A stretch of 59,339 bases of DNA from a virus. Of this stretch, positions 21,501 through 27,904 are shown piece by piece (within the stretch, counting starts at the first letter, position 1; each line of letters starts with the position of its first letter). Where the stretch lies: the IMG/VR virus record IMGVR_UViG_3300028883_000010, positions 1 through 59,339 of that record, one strand, 5' to 3'. Position numbers and translations under genes: made by a program. The notes under the pieces were generated by a model. The model had not been told where the DNA came from. It was given only the letters and a program-made list of their open reading frames with translations, and searched no databases.

Positions 21501-24500
21501 CGCCTGGACACCCGGGGAGGTTCAGGCCGCCCGGTACGACCTGAGCAAGCATATCAAGGAAATCAATTACGAACAGGATACCGACGGGTCCGACAATTAC
21601 GACCTCCAGGCGATAGGCCATGACGGTAAAGAGGCCTTTTCCGAGGAAGACATCACCATCGCCCGTATCGAAGAACTGGTCGGAAAAGAAATTGCCCAGA
21701 AAATCCAGTCCGGTGAAGGCCGCGACGATTCGAGCGAGTACCGGAGTTGGCGTTCTCTTTCTGGTCTTGATCTGAAAGTCGGCGGCGAAGGCATGAGGGA
21801 ATTCTATGACAAGATCCTACCCGCCGAGGTCAATAAATTCTTTGGTAAGAAAGCTTGGGGCAAGGCCCGGGTGGGGACGACCGAGGTCATAATCCCCAAA
21901 GCGCCGAAACTCCCGCCAACGCATAAACCATACCCCCTTGAGGTGTGGTCTCTACCCATAACCCCCGAAATGAGAGCTATGGCCCTGTTCGAGGGTATGC
22001 CGACCTTTGCCGGGGTGCCTAAGAAATCGGTAAAGGCCTATAAGCTGTTCCGGACCCTGAAAAGCAAGCCCGGTGAGCTATTCCCCCTCTTTATCGGTAA
22101 AACAAAGCCCGTCGCGGTAGGCAAATGGGTTGACGGGGAGTTCATCCCCACCAAAGGCTTTGCACAGCGCCCGGGATGGCACGCCGGCGCTCTGCCGATC
22201 GCTCCGCATTTGCGGCAGAAGGCAACCGGCAAAATTGCGCCTGATCGGGTATGGGCGGAAGTCGAAATGCCAGCGGACAAAGATTGGCAGCAGACAGCCG
22301 ACCAGAGCCCGACCCGGGACATCCGGGACCAAATCCCCGAAGATGGCCATTATCGATTCAAAACCAGCAAGCTGCAGGGCGGCGCCTGGATGATCGGCGG
22401 CGGAGTCAAGGTCAATCGGATCTTAACCGACTCCGAAGTTGCACAGGTGCTGCGCGAGGCTGGATTCGCAGACGACGAGATCACAAACGAACTGCATGAC
22501 CCGAAATCCTTAGACGAGGCCCCGACTTTTTCCCGCCCAGGCCCCCAGAAGGTTTCAGACGTGCTGCCCGCGGAAGTTGCCAGGCGCATGGCCGCGGCCA
22601 AGGGTGTTGACAAGACCCGGTTCATGGACCGTCTGAAAGCTGCCGGCCGCAAGATCAAAGAGGAGGCCGCCCACTTCCCGGGGCTCACCCGGATAGAGGA
22701 CGTCAATCAGCGGGCCGTTTACAAGGAGATCCTGCGGCAGCATCAGGAAATACCGAGCAAGGCCCAGGACGCGGCCGCCCGGGCCATCAAGGGCTTTCTG
22801 GCAGACCTGACGCCCGAGGAATACGATATGTATTCACTCCGGATCATTCTTGGCGACGAAATGCGGTGCATTGAAGACGGGCAGCGCACAGAAAAGAACC
22901 TGCCATTTGGATTCAAATCGTTTGCCGAGCTTGGCAATAGTTTTGATGGCCTGAACAGCATCATCAACCATAACCCCAGGGTAAAAAAGGCCCTGGCCAA
23001 ACGGAAGGCTTTTCAACGCGATTTGGCACAGAGCCTGGTTGACATGCAGGTCTTGAAACCGGAAATTCTCAAATCGGACGAATATTTCCACCACCAGGTA
23101 CTTGAGTACTGGAATGCAAAGGAGGCGGAATTCAAAGGCATCGGTGTTTCGTCCAGTGACGCCCGGTCTCACTGGCGGCCCTGGATGGCCAGCCGGAAGG
23201 ACAGCGCCAAGGATTACAACACGGAATATGCAGAGGCCGAGCTGATGACAGTGGCCCAGATGATTGGCCAGGTTGAAACGGCAAAGAGCCTGCGGCGTCT
23301 ACGGCAGGAATCCGACATTCTCGGCGACCTGAATTCGATTGCCAAACAGAATAACCATCAAGCCGTCTGGGATGCGTTCCAGTTCAACCCGGCGACGTCA
23401 GACCCCAAAGACGATCCATTTTTACCCTACCGGCAGGCCATCGCCATGGGCATTCAAAACCTGGTGAAGATGGCCGGCAAGGAACAACTTGAATATGACA
23501 GCGAGTTTCAGGACGTTGTTGACGATCTGATGGACCAATACTATGCCGGCAAGGATGAGGAATACGATTACCCTGGCAAGATCATGGACTCCGGCCGTTT
23601 CTTTCATTTTCTGAGTCACCAAATCAATGCCAAGCTCAACGGGTCCGGGCACGCGGCCACCATCTTCAAGGGCATCAAAAGCCGCGAACAGTTTACCAAG
23701 GATGTTTTGGGAGACGCCTTCCAGACCGGTCTGGACATCATCCCCGAGGGATACACCCGCTGGCAGCCGGACAAAAACAAGGGCTGGTTCTGGACAAACT
23801 CCATTGCCGACAACGTCCTTGAAAAAGTTGTGTCCGGTGAAAAATCCCTGGAGGATAAAGACGTTCGTAAGGTCCTGGCCAAGGGCCGGAGCGTTTACTG
23901 GGTAGTGCCCGAGGGCCTGGCCGATACCATGGACAATTTCCGGCCGGTCCAAAAGGAAGGCATGTTCGGAAACATGCTGACGAACACCATGCAGGCATGG
24001 AAACAGTACATCCTGATGAACCCCCTGTCGGTGGTCAAATACAACGTCAACAATATGTCCGGCGACATGGACGCGGTCCTTGCCTGCGATCCTCAGATAA
24101 TGAAGTACGCCAAAAAGGCGCTTTCCGACCTGCGGCCATGGATGAAGCACGATCCGGCAGCCAGCCGGGCCCTAGACGAAGCCCGGGACCTTGGCGTCAT
24201 TGGCAGCGGGTTTTCCGTCCAGGAGGTTGAAGACACCCTCAAGGTTCTCGGGACCGATCGACTTTTGAATGACGTCTTTCTCGGAAAAAGCCCGGGGCTC
24301 ACTCAGAAATATTGGACAAGCGTCAAAACTTTGACGACCCTGCGGGAGAACATGCTTCGGCTGGCCGCCTTCCGGTATTTTCAGGATGCCATCAAAAATC
24401 GGGAGCGCGGGACCCTGAAAAATTACGGGGCCTCGAATCCCAAAGAGGTTGACGCCCTCATCAGAAACGGCATGACCAAGGATGCCGCCGCCAAGCTGGC

Positions 24501-25569
24501 CCGGGAACTTCTGGGGGACTACGGCGCCATTTCCCGGCATGGCGAATATCTCAGATCCCATATGATCCCCTTTTATAGCTGGCTGGAAATCAACACTCCT
24601 CGCTATGTCTATATGATGCGGAATCTGAAATACAATTCCGGCGAGGTCACCGGCGGCAAGGCCCGGATTGCCGGGACCCTGGCCAAACGGGGCAGCGTGT
24701 TTGCGCTCAAAGCGGGCATGCTGTTTGCGGCCGTGAGCCTTTATAACGCCGTCGTCTGGCCGGAGGAGGAGGAGGAACTCGGGGAGGCCGGCCGCCGGCA
24801 GCTGCATATTATTCTTGGTCGGCGGGCGGACGGATCCATTATCACCCTTCGGTTTCAGGGGGCCTTGTCAGATGCGCTTTCCTGGTTCGGCGCCGAGGAT
24901 TTTCCGAATGACGTTCGAGAGGTCACCCAGGGCAAGGCTTCCATAGGCGACAAACTCAAAGAGGCGTCAAAGGCCGTTGCAAACAAGGGCCTGCAGGGAT
25001 TCCGGCCGGATGTGAAAATCTTATTTGAAAGCCTCACCGGGAAAAAGCTTTATCCGAATGCGTTTTCCCCGCGGCCGGTCCGGGATAAAGTCGAAAACAT
25101 CCTATCAACGGTCAAGCTGAACCTGCCCTATCAGTGGGCGATGGGCAGACCGCACCGGGGCTCCAGTGTCCCGGAACAGCTGGCCAACGATTTGACGAGT
25201 ATCCTGCTTTACACGACCGAGCCAGGGGTACAGGCTTATTACGATGCCCGCCGGATGGTATTTGACTGGCAGGATAAAAAGGGCATTGAAAAGAACTATG
25301 GGCAGCCGACCAGCAAGGGAAACGCCCTGTACTACTACAAACAGGCCATGAAATATGGCGACCTGCGGGCGGCCAAAAAATACCTGAAAGAATATCAGAA
25401 GCTCGGCGGCACAAAGACCGGCCTGAAACAGTCTATCCGGATGATGCACCCGCTTTCCGGAATCAAACAGACACAGCGGGCCGCATTTGTCCGCGGGCTG
25501 TCGGCAAAAGAGCGGGCCACAGTGGAACGCGGTATCACCTGGTACCGAAAAACATACATGAAGAATTAA
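9526..25569 (+). CDS. Giant polyvalent virion protein (2H phosphoesterase, GGDEF, DNA methyltransferase, strawberry-notch helicase, zincin)
   Basis: One open frame of 5,347 codons with AGGAG before the ATG. Domains, by residue: Ala/Gly-rich hydrophobic stretches (about 100-400); a 2H phosphoesterase with paired HVT (about 923) and HAT (about 999); a GGDEF domain with SGDEF (about 1158); an N6-adenine methyltransferase with EPSAGVGG (about 1827) and NPPF (about 1892); a Gly/Ser/Asp-rich linker (about 2010-2122); a strawberry-notch SF2 helicase with Walker A GDGTGVGKG (about 2371), DESH (about 2499) and GLGRTHRSNQ (about 2888); a zincin HEFVH (about 3460); then polyvalent-protein domains around EEIQSDWHQ (about 3900) and RPGWHAG (about 4216); and a C-terminal region with a membrane-like segment near 5060. 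Methyltransferase plus this helicase is the combination in P1 DarB, which is injected to block restriction. Injection here is inferred. Two +1-frame nested genes lie inside. Confidence 0.9.
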   Translation: MGYPSTDDLFAQDLETISSDFARLTGKTDSSQEARPADLTPAEAADHQFFSETSSKYRQLTGQEGDPFVPDSQKSREQLAKENMETRSEFTRNLLSGIDDTQGLLYGAAGLVGKAFHSDTLRDWGFENYKRNIEEASLNPSTFNSVSEVDWTSPGDVGTWFAGVIGKLTPTMAEIMAASTIGTVIAPGAGTVTGAFSRGIIKKAMRNKVAKAMESKAVQAVAAKSGEAAARKAAERLVAKEVGGNIGLVLGSTALEAGGMWAEGAEEFGVENSNEWTAAALGLLSGATELVAPSGTFVRRALGLKEVTRGITKETAKKLVQRAGSGQFIKAMIKAVPGTMAKEGTQEFVQEFISTLNMFVQDPEEKLFSPENIHRYIDSAAAGAAAGVLFGLGEGYSGHKSRLNEARDILARRQAAADAEEDADIAAAEAAENGPAAGKTDDINAPANPEAAANEFTDEELAAAAAARAEGKTADARAAMDQANEVMQAKQAQLDNLSRFKNPSKKQQALIKKLKKELNANYGSPDAMIINSAEESARAYEDQLSESQKVVTRQKTKDAIEAIMQTTGKSAQQAAQDIKNGAEIHWNRMVRKGAPDAKKFQEERPDLVSLIDGLRNAPSREAAEEAIKNHKLDEIRDNVGGRLTEASSEALTQVRQQYEHEGRSDLVAMIDSELSTRNIATALSPKNNKERFVTLGGAIRAMGGINPAGLKSDYLAQYKDAGKAKLFNKGGVEIEKAQTGLVRAGWMLPSEDLAGILTHNPDALKRGKLDAEPKTKNQKAAAAEIDESTNVDVEAPPDYDKEGAYKKELAGDLAEGTEATMVIDGQWDKYKVVENDPLGDGVTLQDGKQITIPAGKEVEILVSDIKGIEATENERDQVHDYSSTQVDIPGPAADEIRELGQLIPDEELYTDPKDPSYGREEKPHVTVKYGVHSADPKSIESALAGVGPFKVTMGKVSIFESDDYDVVKVDVESPELRALNKKIAESTSVTDTFPDYHPHATIAYVKKGEGQKYVGENSLEGKEITMNALTFSGKDGKESVFDLTERRRAAGKPKAGEQRSGNDRRQDTEYRKRIDEMTHDEAIAELKKDSTGLTNLLSKRAYEEDQNKKPIQVMFDMDGLGYINDHVEGGHSLGDKAISLFGRAIEKSSLGKDGVHFSGDEFGTQAVSLDEVETAKAEIRAFLEARPLEIIIDDVKYHHVLQFSTGTGDTLKNADKNLIARKGEKEREGTRPAKGSGLAAITRIDRGRGEGDVSQTGGSGTPGETAEAEPGKEGVAPEPPAPADPREKFTQDIERTGFAIDPKGRSYKIMQSDAGGFYVRITEDGFRTDLGGDPRGGGWTLGEAQAKAIDRAFPAKPAKPTKKEKALADYKAYVDSLTDEQREAVKDHTPEEPASPASQILKIKKMLANLKAPENVESAWDSQTPESRGMIAEMLGMVAAGSPSSHYTEIAFKNLSDIDKEVITKAKDQWEGRTFSRIAIGDNVQPRKGSEVPKSMAGAVTHIKRDYKTGQEKIKTENSGNLYFHNYDLEKVKRKKTPAEIEAELDDFFKDERVPVGSVRKAWDRLPYDARLKAMEAINAPSGIHEYVASREWADIGPETQRRLARDRDKWMPTQEPAGISIDDENAEKVGKDWDKELTKYGRRQVALKMGWNSSSAERIAKTLWQHLTDAAKKVLIRSHEKWAPTVKDKTPDHGKPGASEKLSFFIGKQIAEGKTTSWQALFKEADKAFGGTQAAGAYTPKDAYDAMELAVNRFISKRPNLYSPDTIFEVVDAQKTITRLQNLISLLPTQTKRTREMDQFQQFSTPPGLAYAAAWAARPTAKDTVMEPSAGVGGLAVFGKTAGAKTIVNELSPRRAELLKLMGFDRVFTENGEQLNNILPADVKPTVVLMNPPFSATAGRTQKNNTMNGARHIEQALARLAPGGRLVAIVGRGMADDRPSFKKWWTRMKAKYNVRANIGISGKEYAKYGTTFDNQILVIDKDGPTNGNIVTGFVEKFKDLPAKLWEVRNDRPAIDQEGQSSSPQSEDTDVTTQGGNPPADGSGPGPESAGLGTGKGPDNGGRTGGLESGNESANNESGSSGTDGTVKSGRNDDSSKHRPDKDRGGNGRGDSVSPGINDKELSLDELSDLFDEVAAEEGLIEKPTEAPAPPTSKGKPTLKGAATHAGKGAKKGLEAVADILKGLNQTGAIGDNLPPLIHPEAYAQAKEHLAESYNEFVAAGNEIKEWIRYALKRLTELGAPVGMSKNWILNFYAKDRPAPPEKPAETGVENVENKAEGKLTDSLYEVYRPRAAIAGSRQHPTPLVESAAMAATQAPPINYKLSISKVAIEGDPADPSKGISDIQLEAIAYAGAAHEKILPSGERKGFFIGDGTGVGKGRQISGIIWDNWNKGRKKAVWISEKWSLLKDANRDLTNVGWKEGPDLLFSQKDTDVGNAIKKKEGILFTAYSTARGGFDRIRDDISEHDTIAARRQDNDMSIRINQIIKWCGKDFDGVIAFDESHNMANAAPTKGTRGTKAASKQALAGIYLQKKLPKARVVYVSATGATEVENLVYARRLGLWGAETPFRSARDFVSKIAAGGVAAMEMVAGNMKSLGLYLARSLTYDGVKYDRMTHKLSDAQAKKYNELAQAWQIVLQNINEAVELTGCSKGQAAMSQFWGAHLRFFNQIITTMEMPSVIKAVKKDLAEGRTAVLQLIDTNEAAQNRALASLQQGQELEDLDITPRNDLIAYLENGFPVQEYETVTDEHGHEVKQPVVDSEGKPVLNAEAVQMRDDLILRIMSIKMPNGPLDYLLNEIGHENVAEVTGRSRRLEPDPETGRLKIVRRTPKHSEAETEEFDAGKRRVLIFSEAGATGRSYHADRTIENQELRRHYLVQPGWRADKAVQGLGRTHRSNQAQPPEFTLCTTDLKAQARFLSSIARRLDQLGALTRGQRQTGSQGIFQARDNLENAYARDALKTLLEDIHAGDVPGITVDDVREQMGIDLEAGDTLPDVATTQFLNRMLSMTIDMQNLTFDAFTSRMDRIIQAHSDAGTLDVGIETITGTSVRQIDSQVIRTDETGAETKYVQLDVDNPAAINDFDSIAEMFAGRGGFVRNLKSGKVWRTSPERDRTTSTGEVVGYRMLISPGNTHQRIDVNKLTPDKYEPLSKVEAQAYWEAEYEALPKVTTDKYHIITGAILPIWDRLGGKATIYRFQTDDGSRFLGRAIPQAQLQATMRSLDIEAGKVKYTGKQVVDAALTQGTKFSLEHRWFIEPVMVSGDQRIELKGPDYDDLDWMDRLGIINERIGWQARYFVPTDKRAAGIIDDVINRHPVIAIESGKRGGANMRLDSDTTFSRPSPSETDTTNKRIDEYGGRPISKETSPSQPGKVTENSKKLHETIAKLFDHLPKNTFTEVAADDVGDPSTSFARRLADIYGKKISFFHNAHPETFRFDGVSTGPLKGTVFVNADSKKPHLVIAGHEFVHEMRRDQPELYREFARTMEGMLKNFTDFKAYFDSLTTRDGTGKLSDDRIFEELLADFVGEQMMTKKFWRDFSQGKPSLFEKIATMFMNFLDKVLSQIKVSKGSEQYFNDLERARKAAAGAMSEYATRQAAGQGRNKTALSNEIADVWHSQMEGALAQKLPGKGSPAQFKQMIQAWAKKGQIKAEELEWSGLLDWLDNGLYEKRLDDLTGELTVRQFNEKGDNHWQAQAKKAAQKVSKTEVMDFLKSNRLQVKEINRGGPDPYTRTAQDWRRYLVDEMYVREAEAEDMTDQEIYGFVGEEISAGTIHNTRYENYQEPGGRNYRELLITLPPKTPAAVTAYHKALQDMAKKYGADYLELASFGHARENLFKRMPTLEVADFREIEAAYLKARNEFEGDNYQSGHWSEKNVLSHVRFNERTDADGARVLFLEEIQSDWHQAGRKEGYAKDITGWSAVRTGRKNERGRAEWTVKNPDGDVQGTVFAIREQGAIRRVAKAPVNAPPDAPWKKTWPIKTFQRMVRYAAENGFDKIAWTPGEVQAARYDLSKHIKEINYEQDTDGSDNYDLQAIGHDGKEAFSEEDITIARIEELVGKEIAQKIQSGEGRDDSSEYRSWRSLSGLDLKVGGEGMREFYDKILPAEVNKFFGKKAWGKARVGTTEVIIPKAPKLPPTHKPYPLEVWSLPITPEMRAMALFEGMPTFAGVPKKSVKAYKLFRTLKSKPGELFPLFIGKTKPVAVGKWVDGEFIPTKGFAQRPGWHAGALPIAPHLRQKATGKIAPDRVWAEVEMPADKDWQQTADQSPTRDIRDQIPEDGHYRFKTSKLQGGAWMIGGGVKVNRILTDSEVAQVLREAGFADDEITNELHDPKSLDEAPTFSRPGPQKVSDVLPAEVARRMAAAKGVDKTRFMDRLKAAGRKIKEEAAHFPGLTRIEDVNQRAVYKEILRQHQEIPSKAQDAAARAIKGFLADLTPEEYDMYSLRIILGDEMRCIEDGQRTEKNLPFGFKSFAELGNSFDGLNSIINHNPRVKKALAKRKAFQRDLAQSLVDMQVLKPEILKSDEYFHHQVLEYWNAKEAEFKGIGVSSSDARSHWRPWMASRKDSAKDYNTEYAEAELMTVAQMIGQVETAKSLRRLRQESDILGDLNSIAKQNNHQAVWDAFQFNPATSDPKDDPFLPYRQAIAMGIQNLVKMAGKEQLEYDSEFQDVVDDLMDQYYAGKDEEYDYPGKIMDSGRFFHFLSHQINAKLNGSGHAATIFKGIKSREQFTKDVLGDAFQTGLDIIPEGYTRWQPDKNKGWFWTNSIADNVLEKVVSGEKSLEDKDVRKVLAKGRSVYWVVPEGLADTMDNFRPVQKEGMFGNMLTNTMQAWKQYILMNPLSVVKYNVNNMSGDMDAVLACDPQIMKYAKKALSDLRPWMKHDPAASRALDEARDLGVIGSGFSVQEVEDTLKVLGTDRLLNDVFLGKSPGLTQKYWTSVKTLTTLRENMLRLAAFRYFQDAIKNRERGTLKNYGASNPKEVDALIRNGMTKDAAAKLARELLGDYGAISRHGEYLRSHMIPFYSWLEINTPRYVYMMRNLKYNSGEVTGGKARIAGTLAKRGSVFALKAGMLFAAVSLYNAVVWPEEEEELGEAGRRQLHIILGRRADGSIITLRFQGALSDALSWFGAEDFPNDVREVTQGKASIGDKLKEASKAVANKGLQGFRPDVKILFESLTGKKLYPNAFSPRPVRDKVENILSTVKLNLPYQWAMGRPHRGSSVPEQLANDLTSILLYTTEPGVQAYYDARRMVFDWQDKKGIEKNYGQPTSKGNALYYYKQAMKYGDLRAAKKYLKEYQKLGGTKTGLKQSIRMMHPLSGIKQTQRAAFVRGLSAKERATVERGITWYRKTYMKN
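13163..13351 (+). CDS. Nested small gene, +1 frame inside the polyvalent gene
   Basis: A 62-codon frame with its own ATG and an AGGAG 12 bases upstream (13146-13150), ending in TAG at 13349-13351. Its product is basic with a credible amphipathic core (VLDSRQLRELIEAGGKV, then VTSVKLEGVELLEKP). The main frame over the same bases is low-complexity (Gly, Thr, Glu, Pro) linker just after the GGDEF domain. Complex protein in the alternative frame and linker in the main frame is the usual look of overprinting. It may be chance, since GC-rich genes often have long shadow frames. No family is recognised. Confidence 0.4.
   Translation: MRIKTLSPEKAKKNEKAPDRPKVLDSRQLRELIEAGGKVTSVKLEGVELLEKPPKQSPEKKE
15554..15892 (+). 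CDS. Nested gene, +1 frame inside the polyvalent gene
   Basis: A 112-residue frame with ATG at 15554, a GGGAGGT ribosome site at 15542-15548 and a TAA stop. The product reads like a folded helical protein (LNQKILTLLRKEGIP, VLNLLDWALEKGLITEEE, MAEEIAYLLELMTKN) with acidic and hydrophobic periodicity. The main frame here (about residues 2010-2122) is almost pure Gly/Ser/Asp/Asn/Pro linker between the methyltransferase and helicase modules. It uses the same +1 frame as the 13163 nested gene. I judge it a real overprinted gene or the relic of a separate gene kept when two neighbours fused. Function unknown. Confidence 0.55.
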   Translation: MTDLQSIRKANLHPLNQKILTLLRKEGIPPRTDRVQVLNLLDWALEKGLITEEEPEVWSLATSLPIMNLDPAELMERLNPEETMTAQSIGRIKTAEEMAEEIAYLLELMTKN

Positions 25570-25596
25570 TTATTTTTAACGAGGGGGGCCTTGATC

Positions 25597-26052
25597 ATGC
25601 AGAAATTGAAAAACTTTTTTATCCTGATGGTAACATTTCTTGCCCTGGCGCTTTTGATCACCTGTGCGATTGCCGGCAACGCCGGGGCTGTAACCCTGGC
25701 ATGGGATTCGCCATCTGACAACCCAACCGGCTATACACTCTATTTCGGGCCGGATGGTGACACCAGCAAATACCGAAAGTCGTTTCCGGCTGCCGACGTT
25801 GCGAATGATGACACGCAGTGCCGGTATGACATCGATGATGGGTATTTCCCAATTGGCGAACCGGCGACATTTACGCTTTACGCCTACGATGCCAACGGGG
25901 TTTCCGGCCCGTCAAATAGCCCGACCTGGACACGGCCGGCCTATGCGCCGCCACCCGATGTTTTGCCGCCGGCCGACGAGTCGCAGCCGCCGGCGCCTCC
26001 TGGAAATCCAGTCATTTCCTTCACGTTCAATTTTGCGGCTCCGGTCCAGTAA
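25597..26052 (+). CDS. Exported protein with fibronectin III-like domain
   Basis: A 151-residue protein. I chose ATG 25597 over the in-frame TTG at 25591 because the GAGGGGGG ribosome site (25581-25588) is properly spaced only for the ATG. It starts with a signal peptide (basic start, about 20 hydrophobic residues, likely cleavage after NAGA). The segment LITC resembles but does not match a lipobox. Residues about 30-100 look like a fibronectin type III fold (VTLAWDSP, GYTLYFGPDG), followed by a Pro-rich tail. Placed between the polyvalent gene and the lysis genes. An envelope role is likely but unproven. Confidence 0.7.
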   Translation: MQKLKNFFILMVTFLALALLITCAIAGNAGAVTLAWDSPSDNPTGYTLYFGPDGDTSKYRKSFPAADVANDDTQCRYDIDDGYFPIGEPATFTLYAYDANGVSGPSNSPTWTRPAYAPPPDVLPPADESQPPAPPGNPVISFTFNFAAPVQ

Positions 26053-26084
26053 CCCGCTACCAGAAACTCAGCAGAGGAAGAACC

Positions 26085-26444
26085 ATGGCACTCACAAAAG
26101 CGGACAGAGAGGAAATAGCCGAGATTATCACAACGGCGGTATCAAGCAGTATGCGGGAGATGGCGCCGGCCTGCGGCCTGCTGCCCAAGGATACACAGGA
26201 CGAAATCCCAAAATTTATGCCGCATTTCATGGGCATGGTCAAGGACATCGGGCATGGCGACTATGCCCATGGGATTGAGACCCTGCGCGTTAACCTGAAA
26301 ACCATTTCCGGAATCCGGACGGTATCGTCTCAATTCATGACAAGGGTGGTTGCCGTCCTGGCCGCTGGCCTTACCGGGGCAATCATTTGGTGTTTGATCA
26401 ATGGCGCCCATGCCTGGGCGAAGCTGAAAGGATGGGTTGAATGA
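26085..26444 (+). CDS. Small membrane protein at the start of the lysis cassette
   Basis: A 119-residue protein with a soluble helical N-terminal part and one membrane segment near residues 88-108 (VVAVLAAGLTGAIIW). AGAGGAAG precedes the ATG. It overlaps the next gene by four bases (ATGA), so they are translationally coupled. The position just before DUF5675 and a small holin-like gene suggests a role in lysis, for example as an accessory holin. No named family is recognised. Confidence 0.65.
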   Translation: MALTKADREEIAEIITTAVSSSMREMAPACGLLPKDTQDEIPKFMPHFMGMVKDIGHGDYAHGIETLRVNLKTISGIRTVSSQFMTRVVAVLAAGLTGAIIWCLINGAHAWAKLKGWVE

Positions 26445-26851
26445 TACTGCCGACAGTTGATCTGATACGGATGGAAAACAGTTTTGACGGCGGCGCCCTG
26501 GGTGCCCTGCGGATCGGGAAAAAGCTTTTTTGTACGACCCTGGAGCCGGCAGACCGCGGAAACAAACCGGACGTTTCCTGTATCCCCCCCGGGCAATACC
26601 TTTGCCGCCGGGTCCAGAGCCCCAGATTCTGGGATACATTCGAGGTTCTGAATGTTCCGGGGCGGACCCTCATCTTGTTTCACCCTGGAAACAGGATGCA
26701 AGACACAGAGGGCTGTATTCTGATTGGTCGGACCTGGGGGCAGCTGGAAGGGGATAGGGCAGTATTGAATTCCGGAAACACCTTTGAACGGTTCATGATT
26801 GAAATGAAGGGTGTTGACGAATTCATTTTGACCATCACGGAAAATTATTGA
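26441..26851 (+). CDS. DUF5675 family protein, lysis-associated
   Basis: A 136-residue protein matching the DUF5675 pattern: LEP near residue 32, SCIPPGQY, RVQSPRFWDTFEV, then LFHPGN and EGCILIG. The spaced His and Cys in HPGN...GC resemble the catalytic pair of L,D-transpeptidase-like enzymes, though the family's reaction is not established. Phages often carry it beside holin and endolysin genes, as here. It overlaps the previous gene by four bases. Confidence 0.8.
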   Translation: MILPTVDLIRMENSFDGGALGALRIGKKLFCTTLEPADRGNKPDVSCIPPGQYLCRRVQSPRFWDTFEVLNVPGRTLILFHPGNRMQDTEGCILIGRTWGQLEGDRAVLNSGNTFERFMIEMKGVDEFILTITENY

Positions 26852-26864
26852 AAGGAGAACCCTC

Positions 26865-27047
26865 ATGAAAAAAATTACAGCGATCATTGACTATCTGAAG
26901 CAGCCCTCGACATTAAAGGGCTTGGTTGCCCTGGCCGGCTTACTCGGCTATGCTGTTACACCCGAACAGCTATCAGCGTATGCGTTGATTTTGCCTTTAA
27001 TCGTCGGCTTGTTTGAAGTCGTCAGGAATGAGGATAAAGCAAAATGA
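26865..27047 (+). CDS. Holin-like small membrane protein
   Basis: A 60-residue protein with AAGGAG before the ATG and one or two hydrophobic segments (LKGLVALAGLLGYAV and AYALILPLIVGLF), a charged start and a charged tail ending KAK. Size and topology suit a phage holin. It overlaps the next gene by four bases. The call rests on topology and position only. Confidence 0.65.
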   Translation: MKKITAIIDYLKQPSTLKGLVALAGLLGYAVTPEQLSAYALILPLIVGLFEVVRNEDKAK

Positions 27048-27583
27048 TAAACGAGCGGAAAATAAAAGGCCCTGAAGACCTGAAAGAGATCTCCCCGGAC
27101 CTGTTTCCGCTGCCAGTGTTCAGCTACGCTATCGGATCACCGGTGGCGTCGCTGATCGCTGCCAAGGAAAAGGGCGTCTATAACCATTATATGTGGCTCA
27201 TCGATGCCGAGACGATTGCAACTCAGGATTGGATTTTTAAACAATCGCCGGTTGAAAAGTACATGCAGGGCCGGCATGCTCTTAAATTCGTGTGCATGCC
27301 TGGATGGAAAAAATTAAAACGGGCCATGCTCAAAGCCTTTATTGTACGGGACCTGGACCGGCCATGGTACCGCCGGTTATACGACATCCCGGCAATTATA
27401 GGCCAGGCAATCAATTGTGAGTGGCTGCAGATTCCGGGGTTTGACATCTGCAGCGACAAGGCCCGGCACTTGGCCAAAGTGGATCCACGGTATAACCTGG
27501 CCCACCCGTCGCCGACCAACATCAATCAGTGGATGAAACAGACGGAAGGCTATGAGGTTTGGGGGCGGTATCGGCTGGATTGA
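27044..27583 (+). CDS. Candidate papain-like hydrolase (permuted NlpC/P60 type), possible endolysin
   Basis: A 179-residue protein with no signal peptide. It has a His in NHYMWLID (about residue 45) and a Cys in FDICSDKA (about residue 145), followed by a conserved-looking end (LAHPSPTNINQWM). His before Cys is the order seen in circularly permuted papain-like amidases (YiiX/NlpC group). It is coupled to the holin-like gene. If the call is right it would be the muralytic enzyme, because no classical lysozyme or amidase is present nearby. It overlaps the end of the convergent gene at 27522 by 62 bases. Confidence 0.5.
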   Translation: MINERKIKGPEDLKEISPDLFPLPVFSYAIGSPVASLIAAKEKGVYNHYMWLIDAETIATQDWIFKQSPVEKYMQGRHALKFVCMPGWKKLKRAMLKAFIVRDLDRPWYRRLYDIPAIIGQAINCEWLQIPGFDICSDKARHLAKVDPRYNLAHPSPTNINQWMKQTEGYEVWGRYRLD

Positions 27584-27866
27584 AAAATTCAAACTCAACC
27601 ACGACTTCTGGAATGTCTATCAACCATTGGTCAGGCAAGAAATCATCCTCATGCACATCCAAAATGGTGGCTTCTCGGCTTGAGGTGAATGGGGCATAAA
27701 TATGTTTAGTCGGCCCTCCACCTTCCGGGGTGTACGGTTTTCCGTCTGGCTTGAAAAATTTGATTGTTTGAAAATCAATTTTACCGAACTTTTCAACAAG
27801 AAATTGAGGATCAAGAATCCAACTGGGCAATGCGGTCAGCATGTTGGTTAATTTTATTTTCATCAT
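27522..27866 (-). CDS. Leftward small gene next to attP, unknown
   Basis: A 114-residue protein. AAAAGGAC lies just upstream of the paired ATGs (27866 or 27863). It shows a PTKHIYAPFTSSREA-like centre and an acidic, hydrophobic C-terminal half. It converges on and overlaps the last late gene. Position between the late operon and attP, on the opposite strand, is typical of genes expressed from the prophage, but no function can be read. Confidence 0.55.
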   Translation of the reverse strand: MMKIKLTNMLTALPSWILDPQFLVEKFGKIDFQTIKFFKPDGKPYTPEGGGPTKHIYAPFTSSREATILDVHEDDFLPDQWLIDIPEVVVEFEFFNPADTAPKPHSLPSVSSTD

Positions 27867-27904
27867 ACGGTCCTTTTAATTTGTCGGTTGACTGCGGTGT
27901 GTAT

